DNA from: Pedobacter sp. KBS0701
GTDB taxonomy: Bacteria; Bacteroidota; Bacteroidia; Sphingobacteriales; Sphingobacteriaceae
DNA: 64,000 nt
Direction: 5' to 3'
Assembly: GCF_005938645.2 (NCBI RefSeq)
Contig: NZ_CP042171.1
Location: 558,001 to 622,000, forward strand
Part shown: positions 1 to 8,147 of the stretch, piece after piece
How positions within the stretch are numbered: the stretch's first letter is position 1
Layout: the number at the start of each line of letters is the position of its first letter
Position numbers and translations under genes: made by a program
Notes under the pieces: generated by a model
Seen by the model: only the letters and a program-made list of their open reading frames with translations
Told to the model about the DNA's origin: nothing
Databases searched by the model: none

Positions 1-1256
1 TATTTCCAGGGTGCCTGGTTGTTCTCGATATTTCCCAGCATTGCATTAATGCTTCCTGGTGCCTGCGATTCTTCCATTACCGCAAAACGGCGGAGCTCCA
101 TAATAATCTGTAATGGATCGATGTTTACCGGACAGGCCTCTACACAGGCGTTACAACTGGTACAGGCCCAGATCTCTTCTCTGCTGATATAATCGTCTAA
201 TAATGATTTTCCATCCTGATGTTCTGCACCATGTTTATCAATGTTCTGACCCACTTCGGTAATACGGTCGCGGGTATCCATCATAATTTTCCTTGGCGAT
301 AAAAGTTTACCTGTAATATTTGCCGGGCATACCGAAGTGCATCTTCCGCATTCGGTACAGGTATAGGCATTCATCAGGTTTACCCAGCTTAAGTCGGTTA
401 CATCTTTTGCTCCAAATTTACCAGGTTCGGTTTCTGCCGGAACAAAAGAAGGATCGAGCATTGCTTTTACCTCATTGGTAACTGAGGCCATATTAGTGAA
501 TTCACCTTTAGGCTCCAGATTTGAAAAGTACGTGTTTGGAAAGGCGAAAAGAATATGGAAATGTTTCGAATAAGGCAGATAATTTAAGAAAGCCAGAATC
601 CCGATAATGTGGAACCACCAGCAGCTGCGCTCAATAATAACCAATGCATGCGCTGTTGAAGGAAGAATGTTCATTAAATACTGACTTACCGGAAAAGCAC
701 CTGCATTTACATAGTGTTTTGCACCTAAAAGCTGGAGTTTTGCATCAGCAGCATTCATGAGCAGGAAAGCACTCATTAATAAAATCTCTGTGATGAGAAT
801 ATAGTTCGCATCAGATTTTGGCCAGCTTTTCATCTCGACACCACTAAAGCGTTTAAGTTTTAGTACATTCCTGCGAATAAGAAAAATAGCACAGGAAACC
901 CAAACCGTAAAGGCCAGGATTTCGAAAGAACCGATCAGAAAGTTATAAAGCCCACCCAAACCATTAAAAATACGGTGAGTGCCGAATAATCCATCGATCA
1001 TAATTTCGAGTACTTCGATATTAATGATCACAAAACCGATGTAAACAAAAAAGTGGAGAAATGCAGGAATAGGGCGGACAACCATTTTGGATTGACCAAA
1101 GGCTACCCGTAACATGGTCATTAACCTTTTTTGCGGTTGATCTTTTCGATCTACTGCTTTGCCTAAGCGGATATTGCGAATTATTTTACGCAGGTTAACT
1201 GTAAACAGCGCAATTGCTGCAAGTGTAAGTACTAGAAAAAGGATCTGTGCCACCAT
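1..1256 (-). CDS. Membrane-bound (Fe-S)-binding oxidoreductase, HdrC/DsrM-like, 3' end outside the window
   Basis: The reading frame is open from an ATG at 1256 to the window edge, giving about 418 residues with the C-terminus missing. The N-terminal half is hydrophobic with several membrane segments and resembles NarI/DsrM-type membrane subunits. The C-terminal part holds two ferredoxin-like cysteine blocks, CTECGRCTSVCP near residue 299 and CTSCNACVEACP near residue 361, the pattern of a 4Fe-4S dicluster domain. Bacteroidota often encode this protein next to a CCG-domain (HdrB-like) partner, which would lie beyond position 1. It probably passes electrons between a quinone-linked membrane domain and soluble redox partners. 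The fold is clear from the cysteines, but the substrate cannot be told. Confidence 0.85.
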   Translation of the reverse strand, partial: MVAQILFLVLTLAAIALFTVNLRKIIRNIRLGKAVDRKDQPQKRLMTMLRVAFGQSKMVVRPIPAFLHFFVYIGFVIINIEVLEIMIDGLFGTHRIFNGLGGLYNFLIGSFEILAFTVWVSCAIFLIRRNVLKLKRFSGVEMKSWPKSDANYILITEILLMSAFLLMNAADAKLQLLGAKHYVNAGAFPVSQYLMNILPSTAHALVIIERSCWWFHIIGILAFLNYLPYSKHFHILFAFPNTYFSNLEPKGEFTNMASVTNEVKAMLDPSFVPAETEPGKFGAKDVTDLSWVNLMNAYTCTECGRCTSVCPANITGKLLSPRKIMMDTRDRITEVGQNIDKHGAEHQDGKSLLDDYISREEIWACTSCNACVEACPVNIDPLQIIMELRRFAVMEESQAPGSINAMLGNIENNQAPWK

Positions 1257-1439
1257 GCAATATTAGATTGTTTACGCTAAATTAGGATATTAATCTCAAA
1301 AAAATACTATGCATGCATAAAAAAAATGATAAAATTGTTTGTTTGTACTCATTCTAAGCAAGAATTATGGCCTGCTTTAAGAATTGTGAAAAATTAATTA
1401 ATTGATAATCAGAGCGCCAATGAAATAATCGAAAAAAAG

Positions 1440-1470
1440 TTTTGCTTTTGAAAAAAGAACACTACATTTG
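1440..1470 (+). promoter_or_regulatory. Bacteroidota-type promoter of the first tRNA-Phe
   Basis: A TTTTG minus-33 box at 1440-1444 is followed 18 bases later by TACATTTG (1463-1470), a perfect match to the TAnnTTTG minus-7 consensus. Transcription would start just before the tRNA at 1486. Confidence 0.75.
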
Positions 1471-1485
1471 CAATCCCAAACGGAT

Positions 1486-1558
1486 GGTGCCATAGCTCAG
1501 TCGGTAGAGCAAAGGACTGAAAATCCTTGTGTCCCTGGTTCGAATCCAGGTGGCACCA
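1486..1558 (+). tRNA. tRNA-Phe (GAA)
   Basis: This is a 73-nt cloverleaf. The acceptor stem pairs GGTGCCA (1486-1492) with TGGCACC (1551-1557), with discriminator A1558. The anticodon arm AAGGA-CTGAAAA-TCCTT places GAA in the loop, and the T-arm is CTGG-TTCGAAT-CCAG. The CCA end is not encoded in full. An identical copy lies at 3694-3766. Confidence 0.97.
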
Positions 1559-1563
1559 CTTCC

Positions 1564-1593
1564 AAAAGCCTTTCAGAAATGAAAGGCTTTTTT
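1564..1593 (+). terminator. Rho-independent terminator of the first tRNA-Phe
   Basis: The stem AAAAGCCTTTC / GAAAGGCTTTT has a 6-base loop and runs into a T tract, six bases after the tRNA. Confidence 0.85.
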
Positions 1594-1598
1594 GGTTT

Positions 1599-2004
1599 CA
1601 TAACTTTAGCTATTAAGGATCATTCGTAAAAGGCGGGAGGGCTGAGTTTAAATTTTTAACTTAGTAGTTTTAGCACCAAGCCATGGAGATCGAACTACCT
1701 AAACCATTACTCCCACCAGATTTTGCAGATCAAATTGATCTTATCCGTATTAAAACGATGAATGATTGTAATCATTTATTTTTGGACAAACGGAACCAGC
1801 CAACGCAAGCACTTCATGCTCACCGGATGGAGTGAAGAGGTATTTTGGATCAAGTCATTCTACGCGACTTTCATTTACGTGTCATAGCCTAATTTCTGCA
1901 TTTTCGCTGTCGCATGGCATGACCATATTACAGGGAGAACTACTATATAGTTCCTGGGATTCGGTAGTAGGTGGCATACGTTAACAAATAACCTAAAACA
2001 AAAA
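1599..2004. other. Gene-poor stretch inside the tRNA-flanked insert, with possible gene fragments
   Basis: No convincing gene is seen. A 50-codon frame on the plus strand (1683-1835, starting MEIELPKPLL) and a 21-codon frame ending at 1984 (starting MTILQGELL) read like protein pieces without full-length partners, so they may be gene remnants. I recognise neither. The stretch leads into the DKNYY-like gene at 2005. Confidence 0.4.
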
Positions 2005-3492
2005 ATGAACAAAAATATCATCAAGCTTATCAGGATAACTGCAGTCATTGCTTTCCTGATTTTAATAACGTTTACTGTGTCTTTTCTCTTGCCAGGAAGG
2101 GAGGCGGATACTAATACTATTGATAATGAAGGACAGCAAATAGGTGGGATATTTGTCCGTTATCAAGACCATGTATATGCGGCTGTGCCAAGTAATGGTA
2201 ACTATATGATTAAAGAGGCTGATGCCAAAAGCTTCAGACTAGTTGATAATAGCTACCAAAACCGCCAGTTTGGGATAGATAAGAATAACGCTTACTGTGG
2301 TAACCTTGTTGTAAAAGATTTCAATCCAGCTACAGCCAAAGCAATTGGTAATAGTTATTTCACCGATGGTAAGCAAACCTGCTACTGTTCTTCAATGAGT
2401 GTAGAAAATGAAGACTTATCAATTTTCTCCTGGTTGAGCCAACAGAGTTTATATGGTCTTGGAATAGGGGATAAGCCACAGACCTATATTTACCCGCTCG
2501 CTAAACTTGAAGCCGGACCAGTTCCTTATCGGGTTATCCTTAAAGCTGAGGCGGTAACTAATGGAACCTTGTGTTACTATCAAGGTAAAATTCTTCCGCT
2601 GGCCCATGGTGCGAGCCTCAGGCAGATCTCTGAGTTATATAATGATGGCGATATCCGTGAAAGTCAAAACTATCTGGCGGATGGACAATCTGTATACTAT
2701 AAAAATGCCCTGTTGCCACTTCAGGATCACCCGAACCTGCAAGCCATTGTTATTGATGGTCAAAATCAGGAAAATTATCTCTTAGATCCTAAGCAAGGTA
2801 TGGTCTACGTCAATGACCTGCCTTTTGATAAGCAATATAGTCCTTATAACATATTGTCTCTAAATGGGGCACATGTCTATCATGCTTTATTTTTAAGTAA
2901 GCATGGAATCTTTTATTTTGATAAGAAGAAAAGGAAAGTTTTAAGGTTCAAAGATAACCCATTTGATGGTGGCAATTTCAGAGAAATTGCACCACTTATT
3001 TTTTCAGATGGTCATCAAATTTTATACACTGAGGCCAGTCAGATTTGGGGTGGAAATAAAAATCCGGGGCTTAAATCCGAGTCAACACATATTTATAGAT
3101 TAGATGAGCCTACAACAGGAAACTGGCAGAAAATAGGTATGGTTGGAGGCAGTTATGGCTCAGTATGGAAAAATGGAAATGCTTATTATTACTTTGACGA
3201 GCTTGGCGATTCTCAACTAATCCCACAAACCATTTATCGCATTACTGATCAGCATGCAGTAGCCGCTTTATTTGCTCCTCAAATCCGTACAGATGACATT
3301 CGCAAACTTGTTGATACGGGTGGCCTGTTAAAAGTTAAACGCACAGAATTGATTGAAGTGGAGACAGGATTTTCAAAGGGTTTTGGAGAGGTGATATTGA
3401 TCGTATTAGCTGTCCTCACAGGTGTTCTATTATTTTTATGGATACTGAGAAAATTAGGTATCAATCTCAAACCTTCTATCATCAAAGATTAG
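2005..3492 (+). CDS. DKNYY-like repeat protein with membrane anchors at both ends
   Basis: The 495-residue product has a hydrophobic helix at residues 7-29 and a second one near 462-482, leaving a large middle part probably outside the cytoplasm. The middle holds loose repeats such as GIDKNNAYCGN and YFTDGKQTCYCS that resemble the DKNYY repeat family, whose function is unknown. Four Cys residues in the first half (YCGN, CYCSS, CYYQG) would suit an oxidising compartment. It is the only sizeable gene between the two duplicated tRNA-Phe units and has no operon partner. The DKNYY link rests on motif resemblance only. It could be cargo brought in with the insert. Confidence 0.7.
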   Translation: MNKNIIKLIRITAVIAFLILITFTVSFLLPGREADTNTIDNEGQQIGGIFVRYQDHVYAAVPSNGNYMIKEADAKSFRLVDNSYQNRQFGIDKNNAYCGNLVVKDFNPATAKAIGNSYFTDGKQTCYCSSMSVENEDLSIFSWLSQQSLYGLGIGDKPQTYIYPLAKLEAGPVPYRVILKAEAVTNGTLCYYQGKILPLAHGASLRQISELYNDGDIRESQNYLADGQSVYYKNALLPLQDHPNLQAIVIDGQNQENYLLDPKQGMVYVNDLPFDKQYSPYNILSLNGAHVYHALFLSKHGIFYFDKKKRKVLRFKDNPFDGGNFREIAPLIFSDGHQILYTEASQIWGGNKNPGLKSESTHIYRLDEPTTGNWQKIGMVGGSYGSVWKNGNAYYYFDELGDSQLIPQTIYRITDQHAVAALFAPQIRTDDIRKLVDTGGLLKVKRTELIEVETGFSKGFGEVILIVLAVLTGVLLFLWILRKLGINLKPSIIKD

Positions 3493-3648
3493 TGCCTGGA
3501 AGATTTATATTGTCTATTTTGAATATATGCTGAAAAAACTGGCAGAATGGATAAATATTTTTTTAATAGCATCTTATTGATAGTCAGAAAAATGAATGCA
3601 TTTGGTTAAACAGGTCTTCATTCTTTTTGAATAAATTTTAAATCCTTT

Positions 3649-3679
3649 TTTGGATTTGAGAAAAAGAATACTACATTTG
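3649..3679 (+). promoter_or_regulatory. Bacteroidota-type promoter of the second tRNA-Phe
   Basis: TTTG at 3649-3652, a 19-base spacer and TACATTTG at 3672-3679. The minus-7 box is the same as in the first copy, while the minus-33 box lies outside the repeated segment and differs. Confidence 0.75.
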
Positions 3680-3693
3680 CAATCCCAAAAGGG

Positions 3694-3766
3694 GGTGCCA
3701 TAGCTCAGTCGGTAGAGCAAAGGACTGAAAATCCTTGTGTCCCTGGTTCGAATCCAGGTGGCACCA
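3694..3766 (+). tRNA. tRNA-Phe (GAA), second copy
   Basis: The sequence is identical to 1486-1558: acceptor GGTGCCA/TGGCACC, anticodon GAA in loop CTGAAAA, discriminator A3766. It has its own minus-7 box and terminator, so both copies look functional. Confidence 0.97.
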
Positions 3767-3771
3767 CTTCC

Positions 3772-3801
3772 AAAAGCCTTTCAGAAATGAGAGGCTTTTT
3801 T
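3772..3801 (+). terminator. Rho-independent terminator of the second tRNA-Phe
   Basis: AAAAGCCTTTC pairs with GAGAGGCTTTT across a 6-base loop, followed by Ts. Confidence 0.85.
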
Positions 3802-3837
3802 GGTTTATAAGTATTTCTAATTTTGATTAATTTTTTA

Positions 3838-3894
3838 TACCCTTTCGGGTAAATTTTATTGATTTTAATGTGCTTTTACACCCTTTCAGGTATA
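3838..3894. promoter_or_regulatory. Two palindromic operator-like sites upstream of the hipB remnant
   Basis: Site 1 (3838-3851) reads TACCC-TTTC-GGGTA. Site 2 (3877-3894) reads TACACCCTTTCAGGTATA with core ACC-N6-GGT. Their centres are 41 bp apart, about four helical turns, as expected for co-operative dimer binding. They sit directly before a HipB-like reading frame. HipB-family antitoxins are known to autoregulate through pairs of such palindromes, and this assignment is inferred from position and symmetry. Confidence 0.55.
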
Positions 3895-3895
3895 A

Positions 3896-4006
3896 ATGTT
3901 ACATGCATCGGGGGAAAGCTAGTTATCTCAGGAAGATCTTGCATTTAAGGCTGGGGTTGGGCTACGCTTTCTCCGTGAGCTGGAAAGAGAACCAGATCAT
4001 GATTAA
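3896..4006 (+). pseudogene. hipB-like XRE antitoxin remnant
   Basis: The frame starting at ATG 3896 meets an in-frame TAG at 3920-3922 and then reads LSQEDLAFKAGVGLRFLREL, the helix-turn-helix core of HipB/y4mF-type antitoxins. It ends at TAA 4004-4006 right after RELEREPDHD. The usual N-terminal helix and the C-terminal part after the recognition helix are missing, so the gene is decayed. Two operator-like palindromes precede it and a HipA-like start overlaps its end. Confidence 0.7.
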
Positions 4007-4046
4007 TAAGGCAAAAATTTTTTATGGTGACCAATTAGCCAGTTAA
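3999..4046 (+). pseudogene. hipA-like toxin N-terminal remnant
   Basis: ATG 3999 overlaps the end of the hipB remnant, as hipB and hipA commonly do, and reads MINKAKIFYGDQLAS before a stop at 4044-4046. The opening strand (KAKIFY, then a QLA turn) resembles the start of HipA kinases. Nothing of the kinase body follows. The piece is short, so the call depends on the adjacent hipB remnant. Confidence 0.45.
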
Positions 4047-4074
4047 AAGGCCCATAGCCGTTTGAAGAAATCAC

Positions 4075-4102
4075 AAAAAAGCCTCCGTTTTACAAGAGGC
4101 TC
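4075..4102 (-). terminator. Terminator of the SRPBCC gene
   Basis: Read on the minus strand: GAGCCTC, a 10-base loop, GAGGCTT and a T run, 30 bases after the stop codon. Confidence 0.7.
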
Positions 4103-4131
4103 ATTCGCTTTTATGTTTCTGCATGATCATT

Positions 4132-4554
4132 TTATTTCTCGGCTATCTCCTTAACCTTATCCAGTGCTTTTGGCCAGGTCTTTTCGAAATAGTCAAGCCA
4201 TTCTTTTATAATTTCCATGTCGATTATAATTTCCGTTTTACCGTCTTTTTCGGTTAGCGTATAATTTTCGAAAGATTCGCCCCAATTATGAAGGGTTTCC
4301 TTCCCATCCTTTATTTCACCAATATGTTTGATAGACATGTATTGATTGGGTATGTTTTCTTCAATAATAGCAAGCATTCCATCTCCCTTCCCATCGTGAA
4401 ACAGGGCCTTGCTTCCTTTTCTCCAATCGGTTTCCACACGCGATCCTTCCATAAAAACAGCTGTCCATTTGGGGTATGTTTCTATGCCAAACAGCGCATT
4501 CCAAACTTTTTCTGCTGAGGCGTTAATTGTGGTTTTAAATTCGATCTTTTCCAT
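4132..4554 (-). CDS. SRPBCC (START-like, AHSA1-type) domain protein
   Basis: The 140-residue protein begins EFKTTINASAEKVWNALFGI, the typical first strand and helix of the SRPBCC fold, and ends in a long amphipathic helix that would close the hydrophobic cavity. It has no signal peptide, so it is cytoplasmic. Single-domain members of this family bind small hydrophobic ligands, and the ligand cannot be predicted. It stands alone with its own terminator. Start ATG 4554 fits the family start. Confidence 0.85.
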   Translation of the reverse strand: MEKIEFKTTINASAEKVWNALFGIETYPKWTAVFMEGSRVETDWRKGSKALFHDGKGDGMLAIIEENIPNQYMSIKHIGEIKDGKETLHNWGESFENYTLTEKDGKTEIIIDMEIIKEWLDYFEKTWPKALDKVKEIAEK

Positions 4555-4857
4555 GGTTTTTAATCAGATAAGTTATATAACAAATTTGCCCAGAATTTTG
4601 TTGAATGAACCGGGGCAAAGGCGACAATTTACGGGGGGATAAGGACTATGGTAAAAACACCGGTTTAGTTTACCTTGTTAAAATTTGCTAAATATCTCAG
4701 TGAAAAGTAATTTAATAAGTAGATTTACGTAGTTCATTAATATACAGGCGCGAGCGCATAATATTTTGAATTAAATTGAGTTGTTGGTAAAAGTTTATTT
4801 CTGAACAACCTAACTATTGCCTGATACGTATATAGAGATAATATTACTATAATTTCC
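4555..4857. other. Intergenic region between divergent genes
   Basis: It is AT-rich and should hold the divergent promoters of the SRPBCC gene and the S41 peptidase gene. I see no RNA gene, repeat or small reading frame that I can support here. Confidence 0.5.
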
Positions 4858-6462
4858 ATGAGAAATAAGAAATTCTTTTACCTGGTAACACTAGGTTTTT
4901 TAAGCTTCGGTGCCATTAGTGGCTGCAAAAAGAGCAGTTCTGCGTCTGATGAGCTTGTAACCCCACCAGTTGTTACCACGCCTTCCGGAACGCGGGATGA
5001 ATTGACTAAAGATTCTATCTTTTTATATGGAAAAGAACTTTATTACTGGAATACTTCGCTACCCACTTATGCCGTGTTTAACCCGCGTGGATTTAGTTCA
5101 AATGAAGCTGAACTATATGCCATGACACAATATTCTTTAGACCCGGCAACAGGAAAGCCATACGAATATGTAAGCACTTCCAGTGAACCTAAATATTCGT
5201 TTTTCGACTATACGGCAGCTACGACAGGTAAAACAGGAGCGCTTAAGGCAGATGTAAACGGATCAGCCAATGATTTTGGTTTTTCCGTTCAGTATAATTA
5301 TAACAGCACGACCGATCTGAGGGTAAAATATGTTTATCCAAACTCGCCGGCTGCATTACAGGGTTTAACACGTGGCTGTAGGATAACCGGTGTGAATGGA
5401 AGAACAGACCTGACCTATCCTGGTGCAGTTAGTTTTTTAAATAACGCTATTTTTGGAACCAATGCAACGGTGACTTTGGCTTTTACTGATATTGGCGGAA
5501 ACTCTAAAACAGCAGTTATATCCAGTGGCTTGTATACTGTCAATCCGATATTGTTTACCAATATTTATACGGTTGGAACAAAGAAAGTGGGGTATATGGT
5601 ATTTAATAGTTTCACCAATAATGCCTCTTCAGCCATAAATGCAGTTTTTGCTAATTTTGCTACCCAGGGAGTAAGTGAATTAATTATTGATTTACGCTAT
5701 AATGGTGGAGGCTATGTTTCAACAGCTACTGACATCATTAATTTAGTAGCCCCGGCAGGCGAAACCGGTAATACGATGTTTACTTCTTATTATAATAACT
5801 ATTTACAGTCGATCACTACTGCCCAGCGCAAAGCCTCTGTTTTGGCACACCAGCCACTGTTAGATGATGAGGGGAAATTACAGACCTTTACCTCTGGCGT
5901 AAACGGAAAGTACGCCACTTATGCTGATTTAAATTATTTGCCTACAGCTGCTGACAATATAGAGAAATTTGCAAAGTCCGGTTCATTATCTTTAAACAGG
6001 GTTTATTTTATAGTAACCGGATCAACAGCCTCGGCAAGTGAGTTAACCATTAACAGTTTAAAACCAGTTATGGATGTAAAATTAATTGGTAGAACAACTT
6101 ATGGTAAACCTGTAGGTTTCTTTCCGATCAGAATAGATAAGGTAGATATGTATATCCCTGAATTTGAAACCAAAAACAAACTTGGCGTTGGTGGCTATTA
6201 TTCTGGCCTAACGGTTGATAAAGAATCAGCAGAGGATTTAAGTAAGGCATGGGGTGATGAAACAGAGACATTATTGGCCTATGCTTTGTTATATGCTAAG
6301 AATGGGAATTTTGTAACTACAGCGGCAAAAACAGCTAGCTTAAGTACAACCACAACAGCAATGCCATCAAAACTATCAGTAGCAGAACTAAGGGCATTAG
6401 ATGAAAAGTTGGATCCAAAAGGATTTAAGGGGATGGTGATGACACCGGATAAGAAATTTTAA
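4858..6462 (+). CDS. S41-family (C-terminal-processing type) peptidase lipoprotein with PDZ domain
   Basis: The 534-residue protein has an SPII signal peptide (lipobox AISG-C, Cys23), so it should be lipid-anchored in the envelope. A PDZ-like domain (VYPNSPAALQGLTRGCRI, near 165-185) precedes the S41 core. The core has LRYNGGG near residue 278, the nucleophile block STASASEL near 390 and a candidate general-base Lys in TTYGKPVG near 417. S41 peptidases cut unstructured C-termini of envelope proteins. The C-terminal tail is Thr/Ala-rich and lacks a recognisable domain. It is monocistronic and followed by a strong terminator. Bacteroidota carry several such S41 lipoproteins, and the substrate of this one is unknown. 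Confidence 0.88.
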   Translation: MRNKKFFYLVTLGFLSFGAISGCKKSSSASDELVTPPVVTTPSGTRDELTKDSIFLYGKELYYWNTSLPTYAVFNPRGFSSNEAELYAMTQYSLDPATGKPYEYVSTSSEPKYSFFDYTAATTGKTGALKADVNGSANDFGFSVQYNYNSTTDLRVKYVYPNSPAALQGLTRGCRITGVNGRTDLTYPGAVSFLNNAIFGTNATVTLAFTDIGGNSKTAVISSGLYTVNPILFTNIYTVGTKKVGYMVFNSFTNNASSAINAVFANFATQGVSELIIDLRYNGGGYVSTATDIINLVAPAGETGNTMFTSYYNNYLQSITTAQRKASVLAHQPLLDDEGKLQTFTSGVNGKYATYADLNYLPTAADNIEKFAKSGSLSLNRVYFIVTGSTASASELTINSLKPVMDVKLIGRTTYGKPVGFFPIRIDKVDMYIPEFETKNKLGVGGYYSGLTVDKESAEDLSKAWGDETETLLAYALLYAKNGNFVTTAAKTASLSTTTTAMPSKLSVAELRALDEKLDPKGFKGMVMTPDKKF

Positions 6463-6476
6463 TAAAGCTTATAACG

Positions 6477-6516
6477 AAAATGCCCGCTTAACATATTTAG
6501 TTAAGCGGGCATTTTT
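6477..6516. terminator. Bidirectional terminator between convergent genes
   Basis: A near-perfect stem AAAATGCCCGCTTAAC / GTTAAGCGGGCATTTT with a 7-base loop lies between the S41 gene and the convergent LEA14-like gene. It can serve both. Confidence 0.9.
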
Positions 6517-6532
6517 TATTTGTGGCGGTATT

Positions 6533-7144
6533 TTACAATAATATTTTACTGCTGATATCTTTGTTAATGGTAATGTAACCCGGATATTTAACAGGTGTGT
6601 TGCCCAACATAAAGGTTGGCTTTATTTTAATGGTTAATAAGCCTAGTTTTTCATCTTTTGAAGATGAACCTTTTTGAGCTGCCTTGATGATATCGTTAAA
6701 CACATTGCCATTAGATATTAATCCGTAAATATTGCTCACCAACTGTACCGGAACAGTAACTGTTTGGCCTTGCGCAATGCTTACATTTTGATTAACAATG
6801 CCTTGTGCCAAATCTGTATTGTTGACCAGTATTTTATATTCGAACTGGTTTATCGCAGCTAAATTGCTTGATGGATTAGTTATTTCTAAATTTAGATTGG
6901 CTTTTAAAGGAATGTCTTTTCTTAATAAACCCAATGCAACCCCAGGCAAACTGGTTAAACTAAAGCGCTGCTGATCCATTAACGTTTTAACATCTGTACC
7001 TGCAATCGATACCTGTTGTACACTTGTAATTTTATAGGTGCAGTCTTCCAGGGCTTTTATCTGCTGTGCCTGCCTGTTTATTCCGCAACCAAAAATGCTT
7101 ATGGTAAACAGGAAAAGCAATATTTTTTCTTTCATATTATTCAT
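6533..7144 (-). CDS. LEA14-like (WHy domain) lipoprotein
   Basis: The 203-residue protein has a short SPII signal ending FTISIFGC, with the lipidated Cys near residue 20. The middle reads as a WHy/LEA type 2 beta-sandwich: LNLEITNPSSNLAAINQFEY followed by repeated polar strands around residues 80-135. WHy domains occur in stress-associated proteins and in Bacteroidota envelope lipoproteins of unknown role. Two Met codons (residues 1 and 4) could start it, and both leave the signal intact. It converges on the S41 gene. Confidence 0.75.
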   Translation of the reverse strand: MNNMKEKILLFLFTISIFGCGINRQAQQIKALEDCTYKITSVQQVSIAGTDVKTLMDQQRFSLTSLPGVALGLLRKDIPLKANLNLEITNPSSNLAAINQFEYKILVNNTDLAQGIVNQNVSIAQGQTVTVPVQLVSNIYGLISNGNVFNDIIKAAQKGSSSKDEKLGLLTIKIKPTFMLGNTPVKYPGYITINKDISSKILL

Positions 7145-7198
7145 AACGCCAAAATACTAAAACTATTTCAGCTGCAATGTGAGTTAACCAAAATTAAC

Positions 7199-7477
7199 TC
7201 AGGCGCCTGGTGTAGCGGTTTCGATATCATCACGTTTATCGTCGGTATCAGTTTTGTTTTCTTCGGAAGGTTTCTCCGTAGTATCTGCTGCTTCATCCTG
7301 ATCATTCAATTTTTCCCCATCCTTAACTTCCTCCGTTTTTAATGCAGGCTCACCTGGTTTATCGGTTTCCTTTTCTGTTGAAGGCGTTACGGTTTCTATT
7401 TCCAGCTGTACATCATCTGTTGGTTTTGGATGACTGTTGCCTTTAAGTGCTCCTGTTTTATTTTCTTCGTTTTCCAT
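7199..7477 (-). CDS. Small acidic low-complexity protein
   Basis: The 92-residue product is rich in Glu, Asp, Lys and Thr, has no aromatic core, signal peptide or membrane segment, and is likely disordered. It starts MENEENKTGALKGN and ends DIETATPGA. I do not recognise a family. The codon pattern and clean start support a real gene, but a protein this biased gives no functional clue. It lies upstream of the LEA14-like gene, 54 bases away on the same strand, so the two may be co-transcribed. Confidence 0.55.
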   Translation of the reverse strand: MENEENKTGALKGNSHPKPTDDVQLEIETVTPSTEKETDKPGEPALKTEEVKDGEKLNDQDEAADTTEKPSEENKTDTDDKRDDIETATPGA

Positions 7478-7558
7478 GGTATAATCTGTTTTAATATTTT
7501 ATAAATAAAATTCAATAGCATTTTGTTTGCTTTTATTAAAAAGCAGTTACTCATTTTT

Positions 7559-7566
7559 TAACTTTG
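7559..7566 (+). promoter_or_regulatory. Minus-7 box of the GNAT acetyltransferase gene
   Basis: TAACTTTG matches TAnnTTTG and lies 17 bases before ATG 7584. It falls inside the longer open frame that starts at 7527, so that upstream start would not be transcribed. Confidence 0.65.
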
Positions 7567-7583
7567 CAACAAATTATAGTAAT

Positions 7584-8066
7584 ATGGCCATTACCCTTAG
7601 AAAGATCACTCCAACAGATAATATTGCTACTGCTTCCATGATCAGATCGGTTTTAAAAGAATTTAAAGTAGACAAGCCTGGTACTGTTTATACCGATCCT
7701 ACAACCGACGATTTGTCAACTCTTTTCGAACATCCTAAATCTGCTTATTGGTTAGCCGAAGAGGGTGGAGTTATTATTGGTGGCTGTGGTATTTATCCAA
7801 CAGCTGGCTTGCCAGAGGGTTGTGTTGAACTCGTTAAATTTTATGCTCTGCCAGCTTCGCGCGGTAAAGGTATCGGTAAAGTGCTAATGGAAAAAAGTAT
7901 AGCATCTGCTCAGCAATTTGGTTATAATGAAATTTACCTGGAGTCTTTTCCGGAACTTGCCAAAGCCATTACCATTTATGAAAAGGCTGGATTTAAAAAA
8001 CTCGCAGGTCCGCTGGGCAATTCTGGTCATTATGCCTGTAATATTTGGATGCTATTGGTTTTATAG
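7584..8066 (+). CDS. GNAT-family N-acetyltransferase
   Basis: This 160-residue acetyltransferase starts at ATG 7584 (MAITLRKITPTD). The 19 codons upstream contain the promoter and are not family-like. The acetyl-CoA binding motif A is clear: LPASRGKGIGKVLMEKSI (about residues 92-109), preceded by the strand VELVKFYA. The C-terminal IYEKAGFKKL is the usual motif B. The substrate is not predictable, though small single-domain GNATs with an N-terminal ITLRKI strand often act on amino acids or small amines. Monocistronic. Confidence 0.85.
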   Translation: MAITLRKITPTDNIATASMIRSVLKEFKVDKPGTVYTDPTTDDLSTLFEHPKSAYWLAEEGGVIIGGCGIYPTAGLPEGCVELVKFYALPASRGKGIGKVLMEKSIASAQQFGYNEIYLESFPELAKAITIYEKAGFKKLAGPLGNSGHYACNIWMLLVL

Positions 8067-8090
8067 CTCGTTTAATTGTTGAAACGGATT

Positions 8091-8132
8091 AATCGGCTAA
8101 CTGTAGAAATCCAGCTTAGTTAACCGATTTTA
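8091..8132. terminator. Terminator between GNAT and receptor genes
   Basis: AATCGGCTAACT pairs with AGTTAACCGATT with one mismatch and a long loop, and is followed by TTTTA. It sits between convergent genes and may serve the plus-strand gene. Confidence 0.55.
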
Positions 8133-8147
8133 TCTTGCCCTCATTTT

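Larger units (their letters stand above)
1448..1598 (+). repeat. Left copy of a 151-bp direct repeat carrying tRNA-Phe, its minus-7 box and terminator
   Basis: This segment matches 3656-3806 along its whole length with only a few differences, including in the promoter spacer and terminator stem. The tRNA parts are identical. Because the repeat covers promoter, tRNA and terminator, it is a duplication of the whole transcription unit and not just the 3' end of a tRNA regenerated by an integrase. Confidence 0.85.
3656..3806 (+). repeat. Right copy of the 151-bp tRNA-Phe direct repeat
   Basis: It pairs with 1448-1598. Differences include GAGAGGC for GAAAGGC in the terminator stem, where a T-G wobble keeps the hairpin. 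Recombination between the copies would delete one tRNA and the 2.06-kb segment 1599-3655. Confidence 0.85.

Noticed and set aside
1448..3806. tRNA-site integrative element
   Set aside because: No integrase is present in the insert and the repeat covers the whole tRNA unit, so integrase-made attachment sites are not supported.
7527..7583. Longer start for the GNAT gene
   Set aside because: It contains the TAACTTTG promoter box and its residues are not family-like.
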